NCBI RefSeq assembly: GCF_003046315.1
Contig: NZ_PZZP01000001.1
Coordinates: 1,984,001 to 2,048,000 of the forward strand
DNA: 64,000 bases
Reading direction: 5' to 3'
Source: Desmospora activa DSM 45169
GTDB taxonomy: Bacteria > Bacillota > Bacilli > Thermoactinomycetales > DSM-45169
Part shown: positions 52,572-61,551 of the stretch, piece after piece
How positions within the stretch are numbered: the first letter of the stretch is position 1
Layout: every line of letters begins with the position of its first letter
Position numbers and translations under genes: made by a program
Notes under the pieces: model-generated
Told to the model about the DNA's origin: nothing
What the model saw: only the letters and a program-made list of their open reading frames with translations
Database searches by the model: none

Positions 52572-52784
52572 TTAACCAAAGGGAAGACCGCTGTTGCGAA
52601 TCGCTTCGCCGTGATCCTGTGAGGATTCGGAGGTTGGCTCTGACCGGCCATAAATTTGTTGAAACAGCAGCTTTTTCACCCAATCGCTGAAATGAACCGG
52701 ATTCCGTTCTACAACCATAAACAATTCCCGTTCCTGCGGATTGCTCATATCAAAGGTAACAGTTTTCATTTTTTTGATACCCAT
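52572..52784 (-). CDS. Small ParR-like (ribbon-helix-helix type) partner, 70 aa
   Basis: Small protein beginning MGIKKMKTVTFDMSN. The segment VTFDMSNPQERELFMVVERN followed by FSDWVKKLLFQQI has the strand-helix-helix order of ribbon-helix-helix DNA-binding adaptors such as ParR; the C-terminal 25 residues are polar and disordered, which could be the filament-binding tail. Its ATG overlaps the actin-like gene stop by one base (TGATG), so the two are coupled. Assignment as ParR rests on position and outline, not on a recognised sequence match. Confidence 0.7.
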   Translation of the reverse strand: MGIKKMKTVTFDMSNPQERELFMVVERNPVHFSDWVKKLLFQQIYGRSEPTSESSQDHGEAIRNSGLPFG

Positions 52785-53569
52785 CAAATCATAGCCTTTC
52801 CAATTTCGTAATATCCCCTCACATTGGCCATCTGCGGCTCTTCCAGCGAAAAGGCGTGACGGAAGTGATCCTGAATATACGGTTCCAGCTTGCGAGCCAT
52901 CCCCCCCACCAACATGACGATATCATTGACTCCCCAGGTTTTAGATACCGTACTGGCGATGAGATCCGCCATTTCCTTTAAATTGCTTACCTTAACCGTT
53001 TCCCAGCCGATGGGGAGTGTTCCGGATTCCCGATCGATAAACACTTTATCCTGGAAAGTAGCATAATTGGTCGTCTTTGCCCCCACATCCACAATCCGGA
53101 CCAACCCCATACGGGGCGCGGAAAAGAAGGCTCCTCCCCCTTCGATTGTGGTATAGACCGACTCCACATAAAACGATCGCTCCACTCCGTTGAGCCTTAC
53201 CGTATGCGGCCCTTCCAATAAGCGTTTAATCGCCTTTTGCTCCACATCAGTGAAGTTGCCGATCGGCAGCCCTGTAACCAGGATCACATTTTTGTGGGCA
53301 CCCGCCAGGTGCAGGGCGGTCATGGTAAGGATCAAAGTCTCTTCCACCGCTTTGGAATCCTGCATCGCCTGGCGCGTAAACTCTCCTTCTCGCTCTGCCA
53401 GCTTTCCGACAAACCAACGTCTGCCCAGGTATTCCAACTCAAGATCACCAGCCAATTCCTGCCGGTAATTCCGTTGACGCCACCCGCTTACCTTGCTGGG
53501 AAACAGAAATGACTTTTTTTCCGTTATGACTTTGACATAACTTCTTCCACAATCAACCGCCACAATCAT
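52784..53569 (-). CDS. ParM/Alp-type actin-like ATPase
   Basis: Actin-fold protein of 261 aa. Phosphate-1 motif MIVAVDCGRSYVKVITE, phosphate-2 motif VRIVDVGAKTTNYAT near 155-169, adenosine motif IVMLVGGMARKLEPYI near 222-237. It belongs to the ParM/StbA-like group used for plasmid partition. The ATG at 53569 follows GGAGGG by 6-7 bases. It is short compared with R1 ParM (320 aa). No replication gene is near, so this is a chromosomal or integrated partition module, or has another filament role. Confidence 0.88.
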   Translation of the reverse strand: MIVAVDCGRSYVKVITEKKSFLFPSKVSGWRQRNYRQELAGDLELEYLGRRWFVGKLAEREGEFTRQAMQDSKAVEETLILTMTALHLAGAHKNVILVTGLPIGNFTDVEQKAIKRLLEGPHTVRLNGVERSFYVESVYTTIEGGGAFFSAPRMGLVRIVDVGAKTTNYATFQDKVFIDRESGTLPIGWETVKVSNLKEMADLIASTVSKTWGVNDIVMLVGGMARKLEPYIQDHFRHAFSLEEPQMANVRGYYEIGKAMI

Positions 53570-53703
53570 GCCGCATCCCTCCGACACATGTATACGCCTT
53601 TTTTCGTTCTTTTATGAAGGAGGGACAACCCGCGCATGGAGGGAAACCGATCGCGACAAACTAAATGAACATTGTTTCCACAGACGAGGGGAGAAGAGAC
53701 AAC

Positions 53704-53928
53704 ATGGCAGCAAAACGGTTGGTCAGCCTCACCTTTGGGTGGGCCCTGGTTATTATCGGCATCTTGGGAATGGTGCTCCCCGTGATTCCCGGCCTTCCCT
53801 TGATCGCAATCGGCCTGATCTTTTTATCCAAATCAAGTCCATGGGCGCAACAAATACTGGAAAAACTATATGCCCGCTACCCCAAACTAGCGGAAAAAAC
53901 TAAAAAGTGGCGAAATCATCCTCGTTAA
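53704..53928 (+). CDS. Small two-span membrane protein (DUF454/PGPGW-like)
   Basis: Protein of 74 aa with two hydrophobic helices: LTFGWALVIIGILGMVLPV and LPLIAIGLIFL, linked by a Pro-Gly turn (IPGLP), then a basic tail (KLAEKTKKWRNHPR). The two-helix hairpin with central Pro/Gly is like the DUF454/PGPGW group. The ATG at 53704 sits after GGGGAG; the ATG at 53665 lacks a ribosome binding site. Divergent from the actin-like gene and convergent with the GH gene, whose stop overlaps its 3' end by four bases. Confidence 0.75.
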   Translation: MAAKRLVSLTFGWALVIIGILGMVLPVIPGLPLIAIGLIFLSKSSPWAQQILEKLYARYPKLAEKTKKWRNHPR

Positions 53929-56051
53929 CCGATCGCCGTAGCAATTTCGATTTTATCGATATTTGGTGCAAAGCCGGTAGTGTTGAAAAAGCGGATCGTA
54001 TTGCTACCGGAGTTTAAGGTAACATCGATAACGGTAGTGTGATAATTGCTCCAGCCAAATGTATTCCGAAATACAGACCGAAACGGCTGGTTACCGTTAA
54101 CACTGATCGCCGCCTCTCGCTCCACCGGTCTGCTATTGTAATCATGTGAACCCGATGTCTCCCCGTTGGCGTAAGTGACGACCATTCGATACAATCCGGA
54201 AGCGGGTACAACGATGTCGTTAAACTGCAGGTAGTTCTCCGCCCCGCCTCCGATCCATCCCACCATTTGACCGCCTGAAGCCGCCGCATCCTCCGTACGG
54301 ACCGCCGTTCCACTGAGCGTATTGCCGGGGGCTTCCGCTTCATAGCGACCGATCGTACCCGTTGTAGGAATCACATCGATGTAATCCAGATGGATGGCAT
54401 TGGAATCATCGTTTGTAAAAGCGTTAAAATCGATGCGGTTGATACCGGCTGTCAGAAAGGGTTTGATGGTGACGCTGTTCCATTGATTCCAGTCCGGTGT
54501 TCCCGGTAAAACGAGATCGGTTAAATGCTTGCCGTTTAGCATCACCCGAATTGTGCGATTGATCGGTGCATTTCGTAATGGGCCTGCAGCGTAACGAAGG
54601 GTTACGTGATGGTAGCCGTTATCCTCGGCATTGACGACAAACTGGGTACTGGCGTGATTGGATCCGCTGTATCCTTCCACAAAGGAGGTTCCGGAGTACC
54701 CGTTGCTGTTGAATCCATCAGCAATGGTCGCACTACCGGAAATGTTGGCGTATTCCGCTTCATAACGGTAACGGTTGTCGGCGGGGGTTAACGCTGTAGC
54801 CGGAGTAATGATCATCAGATAGGCCGATTCCGTTTTCATATGATCCATATGAACCGTAATTTGGCCGTTTTTGACCGTATAATCACCTTCTTGTTTCAAG
54901 TAGGGACCGCCCGAATGGGTAACGCCAACAGAATCGACACCCCAAACCGTCACATGAACCGTATCGCCAAAAGAAACAGCGGAGTGAAAGCCATGCACCA
55001 CAATGTTCGCCCTTCCAGAAATACCGCCGCAAATCACGCGAACCTGTTTTTTACCGCTGTCAAGAGAAGCCACCCCCTGCAGTCCAAAAGCGTTCTCATC
55101 CGGTGGGATCATGCCTACAGTGTACCCCGTCATCTCGCCGTACCATTTGTACAGCCACCAAGCCCCTGTCGGTTTATTGTTCTCCACTACTAGATCGTTT
55201 AAGCTGCCCGGTGATGTCCAAAAAGCGAGACAAGCGTCAACTTTGGCTTTTTCAAAGCGCGCCATAAATTGCAACAGGTGCCCAGGAACGGCTAAATCTC
55301 CAGATGACCGTCCATATTCATTGATTGAAATGGGACAGGGGGAAATGCCCAGATTGGATTCAATCTCTCTGTAATGATGGTAGTTGTTGGTCCAATTGGC
55401 AAAGAAATTGTCCTGCAGTTCATGCCAAGTGGTGACATCCGGAAGTACATCGTACTCTTTGGCAAAAACCATAAACGCATCCATGGCATCGGGATGATAG
55501 ATGGCCCAGTTGGGGCCGGCGATTTTAGCCGTAGGATCAAGGGAGCGGATTTTTTGATAGACGGCCTTCCAGTCCTGTAGAAAAGCTTGGAACCGATCCG
55601 AGGTATTGTACCAGATAAAATCCGGTTCATTGAAGGGAACATATACATAACGGGTGCGATACGGATCGGCAACCACTTTTTTCACTTGTGTTTCAACCTT
55701 GCTTATATAATCATCGATCCCCTTGTTCTCATAGGGCCATTCAGCATAAATATCCTGCATATAAATCTGAATTTCTCTTCCACCAGCTCGGAAATACTGT
55801 GGTGCGATCTGAAGCGCGTCTCCAGTAGGATGCTGCAGTCCATCCGGCGCTTTTTGCGCTGTCACTTGCGGCTTTAGCGGTATCAACATATTGTCGGTAG
55901 GTGTGCCGTCCACCCCGAGACCGTAGAGAAAACCCGTCGCACCGTACTTTAGCGCTCCTGTATTTTCCGCCAAATCAACAAGCAATTGTGGATGAGAAGT
56001 CTTTGTCATGGCAGCGGAAGAGGATACCGTCAATTTTTTGTTTTTTTCCAT
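53925..56051 (-). CDS. Clan GH-A-type glycoside hydrolase with two carbohydrate-binding modules, no signal peptide
   Basis: Protein of 708 aa. Residues about 20-340 form a retaining GH-A barrel: acid/base in YVPFNEPDFIW (about 145), nucleophile in CPISINEYGRSS (about 245), most like GH39-type and related families. A beta-sandwich follows (about 340-420), then two CBM6/CBM35 modules, YRYEAEYANISGSATI (about 432-565) and GRYEAEAPGNTLSGTA (about 570-708). The N-terminus MEKNKKLTVSSSAAMTK has no hydrophobic signal, though the ATG at 56051 has a good AAGGGAGATG site. Secreted homologues carry CBMs, so a cytoplasmic one is unusual. Substrate not assignable; the heparinase-like gene upstream suggests a uronic-acid glycan. 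Confidence 0.75.
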   Translation of the reverse strand: MEKNKKLTVSSSAAMTKTSHPQLLVDLAENTGALKYGATGFLYGLGVDGTPTDNMLIPLKPQVTAQKAPDGLQHPTGDALQIAPQYFRAGGREIQIYMQDIYAEWPYENKGIDDYISKVETQVKKVVADPYRTRYVYVPFNEPDFIWYNTSDRFQAFLQDWKAVYQKIRSLDPTAKIAGPNWAIYHPDAMDAFMVFAKEYDVLPDVTTWHELQDNFFANWTNNYHHYREIESNLGISPCPISINEYGRSSGDLAVPGHLLQFMARFEKAKVDACLAFWTSPGSLNDLVVENNKPTGAWWLYKWYGEMTGYTVGMIPPDENAFGLQGVASLDSGKKQVRVICGGISGRANIVVHGFHSAVSFGDTVHVTVWGVDSVGVTHSGGPYLKQEGDYTVKNGQITVHMDHMKTESAYLMIITPATALTPADNRYRYEAEYANISGSATIADGFNSNGYSGTSFVEGYSGSNHASTQFVVNAEDNGYHHVTLRYAAGPLRNAPINRTIRVMLNGKHLTDLVLPGTPDWNQWNSVTIKPFLTAGINRIDFNAFTNDDSNAIHLDYIDVIPTTGTIGRYEAEAPGNTLSGTAVRTEDAAASGGQMVGWIGGGAENYLQFNDIVVPASGLYRMVVTYANGETSGSHDYNSRPVEREAAISVNGNQPFRSVFRNTFGWSNYHTTVIDVTLNSGSNTIRFFNTTGFAPNIDKIEIATAIG

Positions 56052-56089
56052 TCATTCCATCTCCCTTATAAACGATCATTCGGATCGAC

Positions 56090-58042
56090 TCAATTGTGTT
56101 TGATAAATTGGAAAGTAAATCGGATCTTGTGACGATGATCCGGCTCTCGCACGTTAAAGTCGAGCGCAAATATTTGCATTTGTTCACCAAAATGATTAAT
56201 ATACTGCATTTCTTGGATCACTGGCTCCACTATAGATGGATCAAAATGAATATGAAGATGCGGTTTGTTCGCTGAAGTATTCACACCCGGTCCCGATTTT
56301 CCCGCAACCGCTCTCCCCGTCTCGTCGGGGTCATTTCTGGTCCCCAGCCCCGCGATGCCTGTCAGTGTAAAGCTGCCAGCCCCCTCTGCTTCTGGCGGAA
56401 AGGTTGTGATAAAGCGCTCCGTAATCGACTCCGGTTTCGCGGTAAAAACAAAGGTATCTTCCAATATCAGCGTCGGTTGCTCGCCTTTCTGCCATAAAAA
56501 CCGTCTGCCTAACCGCATGAGGGTTGGAATGGGATAGACAGCGGCGATATTGAGGGAAAACACATCCTCATCCTTGCCGATGACGATCTCTTCAAGATGG
56601 GAACGACAAGTGGCACCTTCGCTTTGATGGTGGCCATCGATGATCGGCAGCGAATGCCCTTGGGAACCGTTGCATAAAAGCGAATATCGCTCAGAACCAA
56701 AATATCCGGCGGTATACATGCCACAGCCGATATCGGCGAAAAAAGTTTCCCCGTCCCCATGAAGAATAAAATGTCCCACATCGTTGTGGTTATGGGGTTC
56801 CCCATTATGCCCGCCTTTTGCTGCAAAACTGTAATAGCGTCCATCCCGCACCTGTCTGGAGATCAACCATTGTACATGGTTGAAGTAAAAACTCGCCGCT
56901 TGCCACGGCTGTCCTTTTTCTGCGGGATGAAACCAGAGCAAATCCCGAAAAGCCGACGCCCATCTGCTACAGTGGTCATTCGTATACGATGCGCGTTGAT
57001 TGATCTCAGGAACTTCTACATCCGGATAGATACTATTTAAGTAATGACTTAACCCCAATAAGATGCGCCCTTGCGGAAGGGAGTCTGAAAAATTGACGAC
57101 ACTCGTTCTACTTAGAAAACATTTTTGTTGAAACAACGCGATTTGATGAACTTTTTTGGAAGAGAACAAATCGATTTCTCCAGCGCTTCTCTTTTTTAGC
57201 AGGTCGGCAAAATAGACAAAGAAGCCAAAGCCATATTGCCAATAGCCATATCCTTCTCTACATGCGCCATCATCTCCAAATCCACTTAAATAAGCCTGAA
57301 TCGCCGTCAACACCCGTTCCAAGATAAGGGCTAAATCATTGGGATCATCGATGAGATGCAGCGCAGCAGCCCCGATCGATCCCGCACACACCGCCGACCA
57401 ATTGTGAGTCGCATTCTCCCAGGCAAACGGTCCATGGCGGATAAAGGGCCAAAATATGCGGCGGTAAACCTCCTCCTTGATCCGATTTTGCAGCAACTGC
57501 GGTAAAAACGGCTCTGTCAACCGCATGATTTCGCTTAAAGCAAACCCCGTTTCCGCTGCAAACAAATCGATCGTCACCGGATCTGCCGGCGATTCTCCCG
57601 TTACAGCTGTCAGTGAATAGCGGGTATCTGCCCTCATTTCCGGACAGCCCTGCAAATGAGCGGGAAGGCACCAGGTGTATTCGTGGCAAATCGACCATAC
57701 GATGTCGGAAAGCCCCTCCCGATATTCTCGCTTCTCCGGCTCCAGCAAGGAGAGAAGGGCAAACGTGTTTAAACGGTTTCGCCTCGCAAAATATACGCGC
57801 TCATATTCCAATCTGGAACCCGTTTCCGCAAACAGACGAAAAAGGGAATAGGTTAACTCCGGCGTTGCCTCACCCTGAATCCTTGCCCCTTCCCGTCGGA
57901 TCTCATCCACCATCGGTTGATAGGATGGGGATGTATTTACGTTTCGCCACCACAACTCCTGCTGTTTTTTATCAGCGAATAAAAGAGTCTGTCGTGTATG
58001 CGGATGGGACTTCAAAATGTTTCTGATTTGATTACGATTCAT
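56090..58042 (-). CDS. Heparinase II/III-like polysaccharide lyase, cytoplasmic
   Basis: Protein of 650 aa. An N-terminal alpha/alpha toroid (about 30-370; WENATHNWSAVCAGSIGAAA contains the conserved Asn) is followed by the heparinase II/III-like beta-sandwich (about 385-640; GRYYSFAAKGGHNGEPHNHN with His cluster, VGHFILHGDGETFFADIG). Cleaves uronic-acid polysaccharides by beta-elimination in this superfamily (PL12, PL15, PL21 types). No signal peptide. Start ATG at 58042 after GGGGGTG. Probably an oligo-alginate or oligo-glycosaminoglycan lyase acting on imported material. Confidence 0.88.
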   Translation of the reverse strand: MNRNQIRNILKSHPHTRQTLLFADKKQQELWWRNVNTSPSYQPMVDEIRREGARIQGEATPELTYSLFRLFAETGSRLEYERVYFARRNRLNTFALLSLLEPEKREYREGLSDIVWSICHEYTWCLPAHLQGCPEMRADTRYSLTAVTGESPADPVTIDLFAAETGFALSEIMRLTEPFLPQLLQNRIKEEVYRRIFWPFIRHGPFAWENATHNWSAVCAGSIGAAALHLIDDPNDLALILERVLTAIQAYLSGFGDDGACREGYGYWQYGFGFFVYFADLLKKRSAGEIDLFSSKKVHQIALFQQKCFLSRTSVVNFSDSLPQGRILLGLSHYLNSIYPDVEVPEINQRASYTNDHCSRWASAFRDLLWFHPAEKGQPWQAASFYFNHVQWLISRQVRDGRYYSFAAKGGHNGEPHNHNDVGHFILHGDGETFFADIGCGMYTAGYFGSERYSLLCNGSQGHSLPIIDGHHQSEGATCRSHLEEIVIGKDEDVFSLNIAAVYPIPTLMRLGRRFLWQKGEQPTLILEDTFVFTAKPESITERFITTFPPEAEGAGSFTLTGIAGLGTRNDPDETGRAVAGKSGPGVNTSANKPHLHIHFDPSIVEPVIQEMQYINHFGEQMQIFALDFNVREPDHRHKIRFTFQFIKHN

Positions 58043-58068
58043 GTTTCACCCCCTCCCTCATTCACTTT

Positions 58069-59670
58069 CTACTCTCTGTATTCAACCGGAGTAAAGCCGA
58101 CATGGGCCTTAAACGTTTTGCTAAAATAGCTTTGATTGTCGTAGCCGAGCAGCTCACATATTTTCCCGACTGAATAACTGGTCTGATCAAGCAGTTCCTT
58201 CGCCCGATTGATTTTCATTCGTGTGACATATTCAATAAACGTCTCACCGGTTTCTTTCTTAAACAACCGACTAAAATAACTGGCATTTAAATAAAGGTGG
58301 TTGGCCACTTCCTCCAAGGTAATCCTTTTATGCAAATGAAGGTTGACATAGCGGCAGGCTTCCCATACCTCCACCCTTCTGCTCCGATCCAAAATCGTCG
58401 TTGCAACGGCGATCACTGTGAGGAAGTATTCGACTAACCAATCGTGAAGTTCCGCTAAGGTGTCGATCGCCACGACTTCTCGATGCAAAATATCCGCGTG
58501 ATCAGCAGAACGAAAATACTGCAGCGACTGCATTTTCAATTTTAGATCCAACAAAAGCTTTAATATCCAGTCTTTCACCGTTTCTGGAGGAAACGCTTTC
58601 TCTCGTAACAATGTCATCCACTGTGAAACCGTCGGATCCACCCGGTTTGATTTTTTTCGGATCAACATCTCCCGAAACTGGCGATTGGCTTGATCATACC
58701 AGGAAAATAAATCGTCCTCGGCAAAGGAGAGGCATCGCCTCTTTTCAATCCCCCCTCTTTCCATGTAAAAGTGTTGACTGCTGCTTAATAGCAAGTCGGT
58801 CAACCCCCCTTTCAGTTCCTCCGGAGTTTGACACAGATCCCCCAGTATAAACGACATCGAGATGCTTAATGATCGCTGAAAGCCGATCTGTATGTTTTGC
58901 GCCAGCGCGATCGCATCATCATAGGGGGTTGCTTTTAAGTTGATGGGAACCGGGTTTAACAAGAGCGTTCTCCTGCCATATGGGATTGTAACCGTTTTCA
59001 AACCATCGTTGCTAATTACTTCAGCCATCACATTATCGATGGCAAAGCGCATGCGATCATCCGAACGAAAACGCCGTTGGATGGAGCGATAACCGTCTAT
59101 CATACCCACCATCGGTAAATAAGCGATACCCTCATCAAAGCGGATGCCATACGTTTCTGCTTCCAACTTCCACTGATTCCGATCAGTGATTCCTTGATCA
59201 ACCGTCTCCCGGATAAACCTTTCTTTTATCGTCGCTTGACTGCGATCCGCCATCGTCTCCAGTTGAATTTGTTTCAGTTGCAAGATTTTCTCCTGCTCCA
59301 AGCTTTCTTTAAATTGATGAAGTAGTTTGTACAAATCACCGGGATCAAGGGTATCCTTTAACAGATAATCCTGTACATATAGCTTTAACGCCTGTTGGGC
59401 ATAGTGAAACTCACTGTGGCAGGATAAAATAGCAACACGCAATTCCCGCTTTTTCTCCCTAAGACGCTGGATCAAATCCAACCCGTTCATTCGGGGCATC
59501 CCGATATCGGTAATAAGAATGTCCGGCATGGCGCGGGCTGCGGCTTCCAGGGCAGTGGCCCCATTTTCATAGGTCCCTTGCAGCACCATGCCCAGTGACT
59601 CCCAATCGATCGCTTCCGATAGAAACTCCAAAACAGGGTAATCATCGTCCACCAGCATCACCTTATACAA
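58069..59670 (-). CDS. YesN-type response regulator with AraC DNA-binding domain
   Basis: Regulator of 533 aa. Receiver at 1-120 (VDDDYPVLEF; phosphoacceptor Asp55 in ILITDIGMPR; Lys in YVQDYLLKDTLDPGDL), a long central linker (about 130-410), and an AraC helix-turn-helix pair at 430-530 (ITLEEVANHLYLNASYFSRL; YSVGKICELLGYDNQSYFSK). It overlaps the sensor gene by 8 bases and lies upstream of the lyase gene. In the YesMN group such pairs sense glycan oligosaccharides and activate the local ABC operon. Confidence 0.94.
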   Translation of the reverse strand: MYKVMLVDDDYPVLEFLSEAIDWESLGMVLQGTYENGATALEAAARAMPDILITDIGMPRMNGLDLIQRLREKKRELRVAILSCHSEFHYAQQALKLYVQDYLLKDTLDPGDLYKLLHQFKESLEQEKILQLKQIQLETMADRSQATIKERFIRETVDQGITDRNQWKLEAETYGIRFDEGIAYLPMVGMIDGYRSIQRRFRSDDRMRFAIDNVMAEVISNDGLKTVTIPYGRRTLLLNPVPINLKATPYDDAIALAQNIQIGFQRSLSISMSFILGDLCQTPEELKGGLTDLLLSSSQHFYMERGGIEKRRCLSFAEDDLFSWYDQANRQFREMLIRKKSNRVDPTVSQWMTLLREKAFPPETVKDWILKLLLDLKLKMQSLQYFRSADHADILHREVVAIDTLAELHDWLVEYFLTVIAVATTILDRSRRVEVWEACRYVNLHLHKRITLEEVANHLYLNASYFSRLFKKETGETFIEYVTRMKINRAKELLDQTSYSVGKICELLGYDNQSYFSKTFKAHVGFTPVEYRE

Positions 59671-61486
59671 TGGAATGCGCCTCCTCCATCGGAATCAACA
59701 GTGTAATGCGTGTGCCCTTTCCCTGTTCGCTATCCATTTCCATTTGAAATGAATCGCCATATGTCATGTGCAACCGTTCATACACATTGGCCAATCCGAT
59801 ACCGGAAAACCCTTTGCGCGAATCCACCTCCCCATCCGGTCGCTCCCTTCCACAGGCGATTTTTTGGCGAAGCGCTTGTAAATCCGCTTGATTCATCCCC
59901 TCACCGTTGTCCTCCACCATAACGACAAGTTGTCGATTCCTCACCCATGCACGCAGAACAATCATCCCCGCAGACTGATAAAAGGCGTGAATCAGCGCAT
60001 TTTCAATCAGGGGTTGCAGAAAAAAACGGGGAACCGGCATCATAGCAGCATCTGTGGTAACATCGATATCGAGTGCCACCTTCTCTTTTTGTCTCATATT
60101 CATCAGGCGGACATAGTCCCGAATCGTCTCCACCTCTTCGTGAAAACCGATACTCCCTTTATCTCGGCTGATGGTCATCCGCAATAGTTTGGAGAGAGAG
60201 CTGATCATTTCCGCACTTTCCCGATCTCCCTTGCCCATCATTTTCATACGGATGGAATTAAGCACGTTAAACAAAAAATGTGGATTGATTTGTGCCTGCA
60301 GCATCAGCAATTCCGCCTTACGCTTTCGCATCTCTGTCACCGTAATCTCATCGATCATCGCTTTCACTTTATCTAACATCAAATCAAAGGATAAACCCAG
60401 CTGTCCGATTTCATCCGGCCCGCGAATATGGGAGCGAACCCCCAACTCGCCGCGCTGCACTGTGTTGGCAACCTTCCCCAAACGAACAAGCGGTTTGGTA
60501 AAGCGTTGTAGTATATAGAGCAGCAAAAGTAGAAACGTAAAAAAGGACCCCAGTTGAAACAAAAACACTCGATTGAAAATCGTATTAATTTTAAATACTG
60601 CTTTCTTATAGGGGGTAAGCGCAACAAGCGTCCAGCCGGAGTAAGGCAGCGCATGCCCGCTGACCAGATAGTTCTCACCATCGATCGGGATAATGCGAGA
60701 ACGATTTCCCTCGGATATTTGATGGAGATACGGAAAGTACTTTCCGATTTGTGCACCGTTTGGATGAGATAAGATCCGTCCGCCGGAATCGACCAGCATG
60801 GTTTCCTGATCAAGCGGGGCATTTGCAAATATTTGATTGACTTGGTTTTCCAATATCGTCACGATCACATATCCGTATATCCCCGCATCTCCTTCGCGCA
60901 GGGTGCGAGCAAGGGAGATCTGATAGGGATTATTGCGCTGTTCCGATCGAAAAACAGTTGGGGTTGACCCAATCCAGTGAGATTCAAATCCGTATAAACG
61001 ATTGAGGCGGTCAAACCACGGCTCTGCCATGAGATCGGTAGGGTGATAGTCATAGACGGGATAATTGGTATAAAACGTGCCGTTCTTCAACAGAATGGTG
61101 ACATAACATTTTTCACCGCCAAGGGTGAGATGATCGATTTTATCGGTTACTTTGCTGCGATCCATAAACCGCTCATATTCCCCATCCGGACCGTTAACGA
61201 TTGGATCGGATGCAGACTCTTTTAGAATGGCATTCATTTCCGCATCCATTTGGACGTAGTTGGCGATATCCAGCATATAATTGAATAGATGAGATACATA
61301 TCCGTTTACCAGTTGCAGCGATTCCTGCGAATTGGTGACCGCTTGTTCTTTGATGGCATTTTTGGTTAAGGAATTGTAGATCATAAGCGAAAGACAGGCG
61401 GGGATCAGGATACACGTCACAGCAGCAAACATGAGGTTCAATCGAAAAGAGCGCGGCAACCTCATTTTACGCAGCCGTTTCCACAT
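59663..61486 (-). CDS. YesM-type sensor histidine kinase
   Basis: Membrane kinase of 607 aa. Transmembrane helix 1 at about 17-37, large extracytoplasmic dCache-like domain (about 40-280), helix 2 at about 285-305, HAMP, His_kinase domain with QINPHFLFNVLNSIRM (His near 402) and HATPase with NALIHAFYQSAG and GIGLANVYERL. Start ATG at 61486 after GAGGAGAAC. Partner of the YesN-like regulator. The sensed ligand is probably an oligosaccharide at the cell surface or the binding protein complex (inference). Confidence 0.94.
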   Translation of the reverse strand: MWKRLRKMRLPRSFRLNLMFAAVTCILIPACLSLMIYNSLTKNAIKEQAVTNSQESLQLVNGYVSHLFNYMLDIANYVQMDAEMNAILKESASDPIVNGPDGEYERFMDRSKVTDKIDHLTLGGEKCYVTILLKNGTFYTNYPVYDYHPTDLMAEPWFDRLNRLYGFESHWIGSTPTVFRSEQRNNPYQISLARTLREGDAGIYGYVIVTILENQVNQIFANAPLDQETMLVDSGGRILSHPNGAQIGKYFPYLHQISEGNRSRIIPIDGENYLVSGHALPYSGWTLVALTPYKKAVFKINTIFNRVFLFQLGSFFTFLLLLLYILQRFTKPLVRLGKVANTVQRGELGVRSHIRGPDEIGQLGLSFDLMLDKVKAMIDEITVTEMRKRKAELLMLQAQINPHFLFNVLNSIRMKMMGKGDRESAEMISSLSKLLRMTISRDKGSIGFHEEVETIRDYVRLMNMRQKEKVALDIDVTTDAAMMPVPRFFLQPLIENALIHAFYQSAGMIVLRAWVRNRQLVVMVEDNGEGMNQADLQALRQKIACGRERPDGEVDSRKGFSGIGLANVYERLHMTYGDSFQMEMDSEQGKGTRITLLIPMEEAHSIV

Positions 61487-61509
61487 CGCTCGTTCTCCTC
61501 AAAGGATGC

Positions 61510-61536
61510 AGGGATACAGCTTGATGCTGTACCCCT
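61510..61536. terminator. Stem-loop between SBP and sensor genes
   Basis: GGGATACAGC and GCTGTACCCC pair around a TTGAT loop. The T-run (TTTTCTTTTTT) is on the plus-strand side, so for the minus-strand genes it is a weak attenuator or processing signal rather than a strong terminator. Confidence 0.5.
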
Positions 61537-61551
61537 TTTCTTTTTTGTGGA

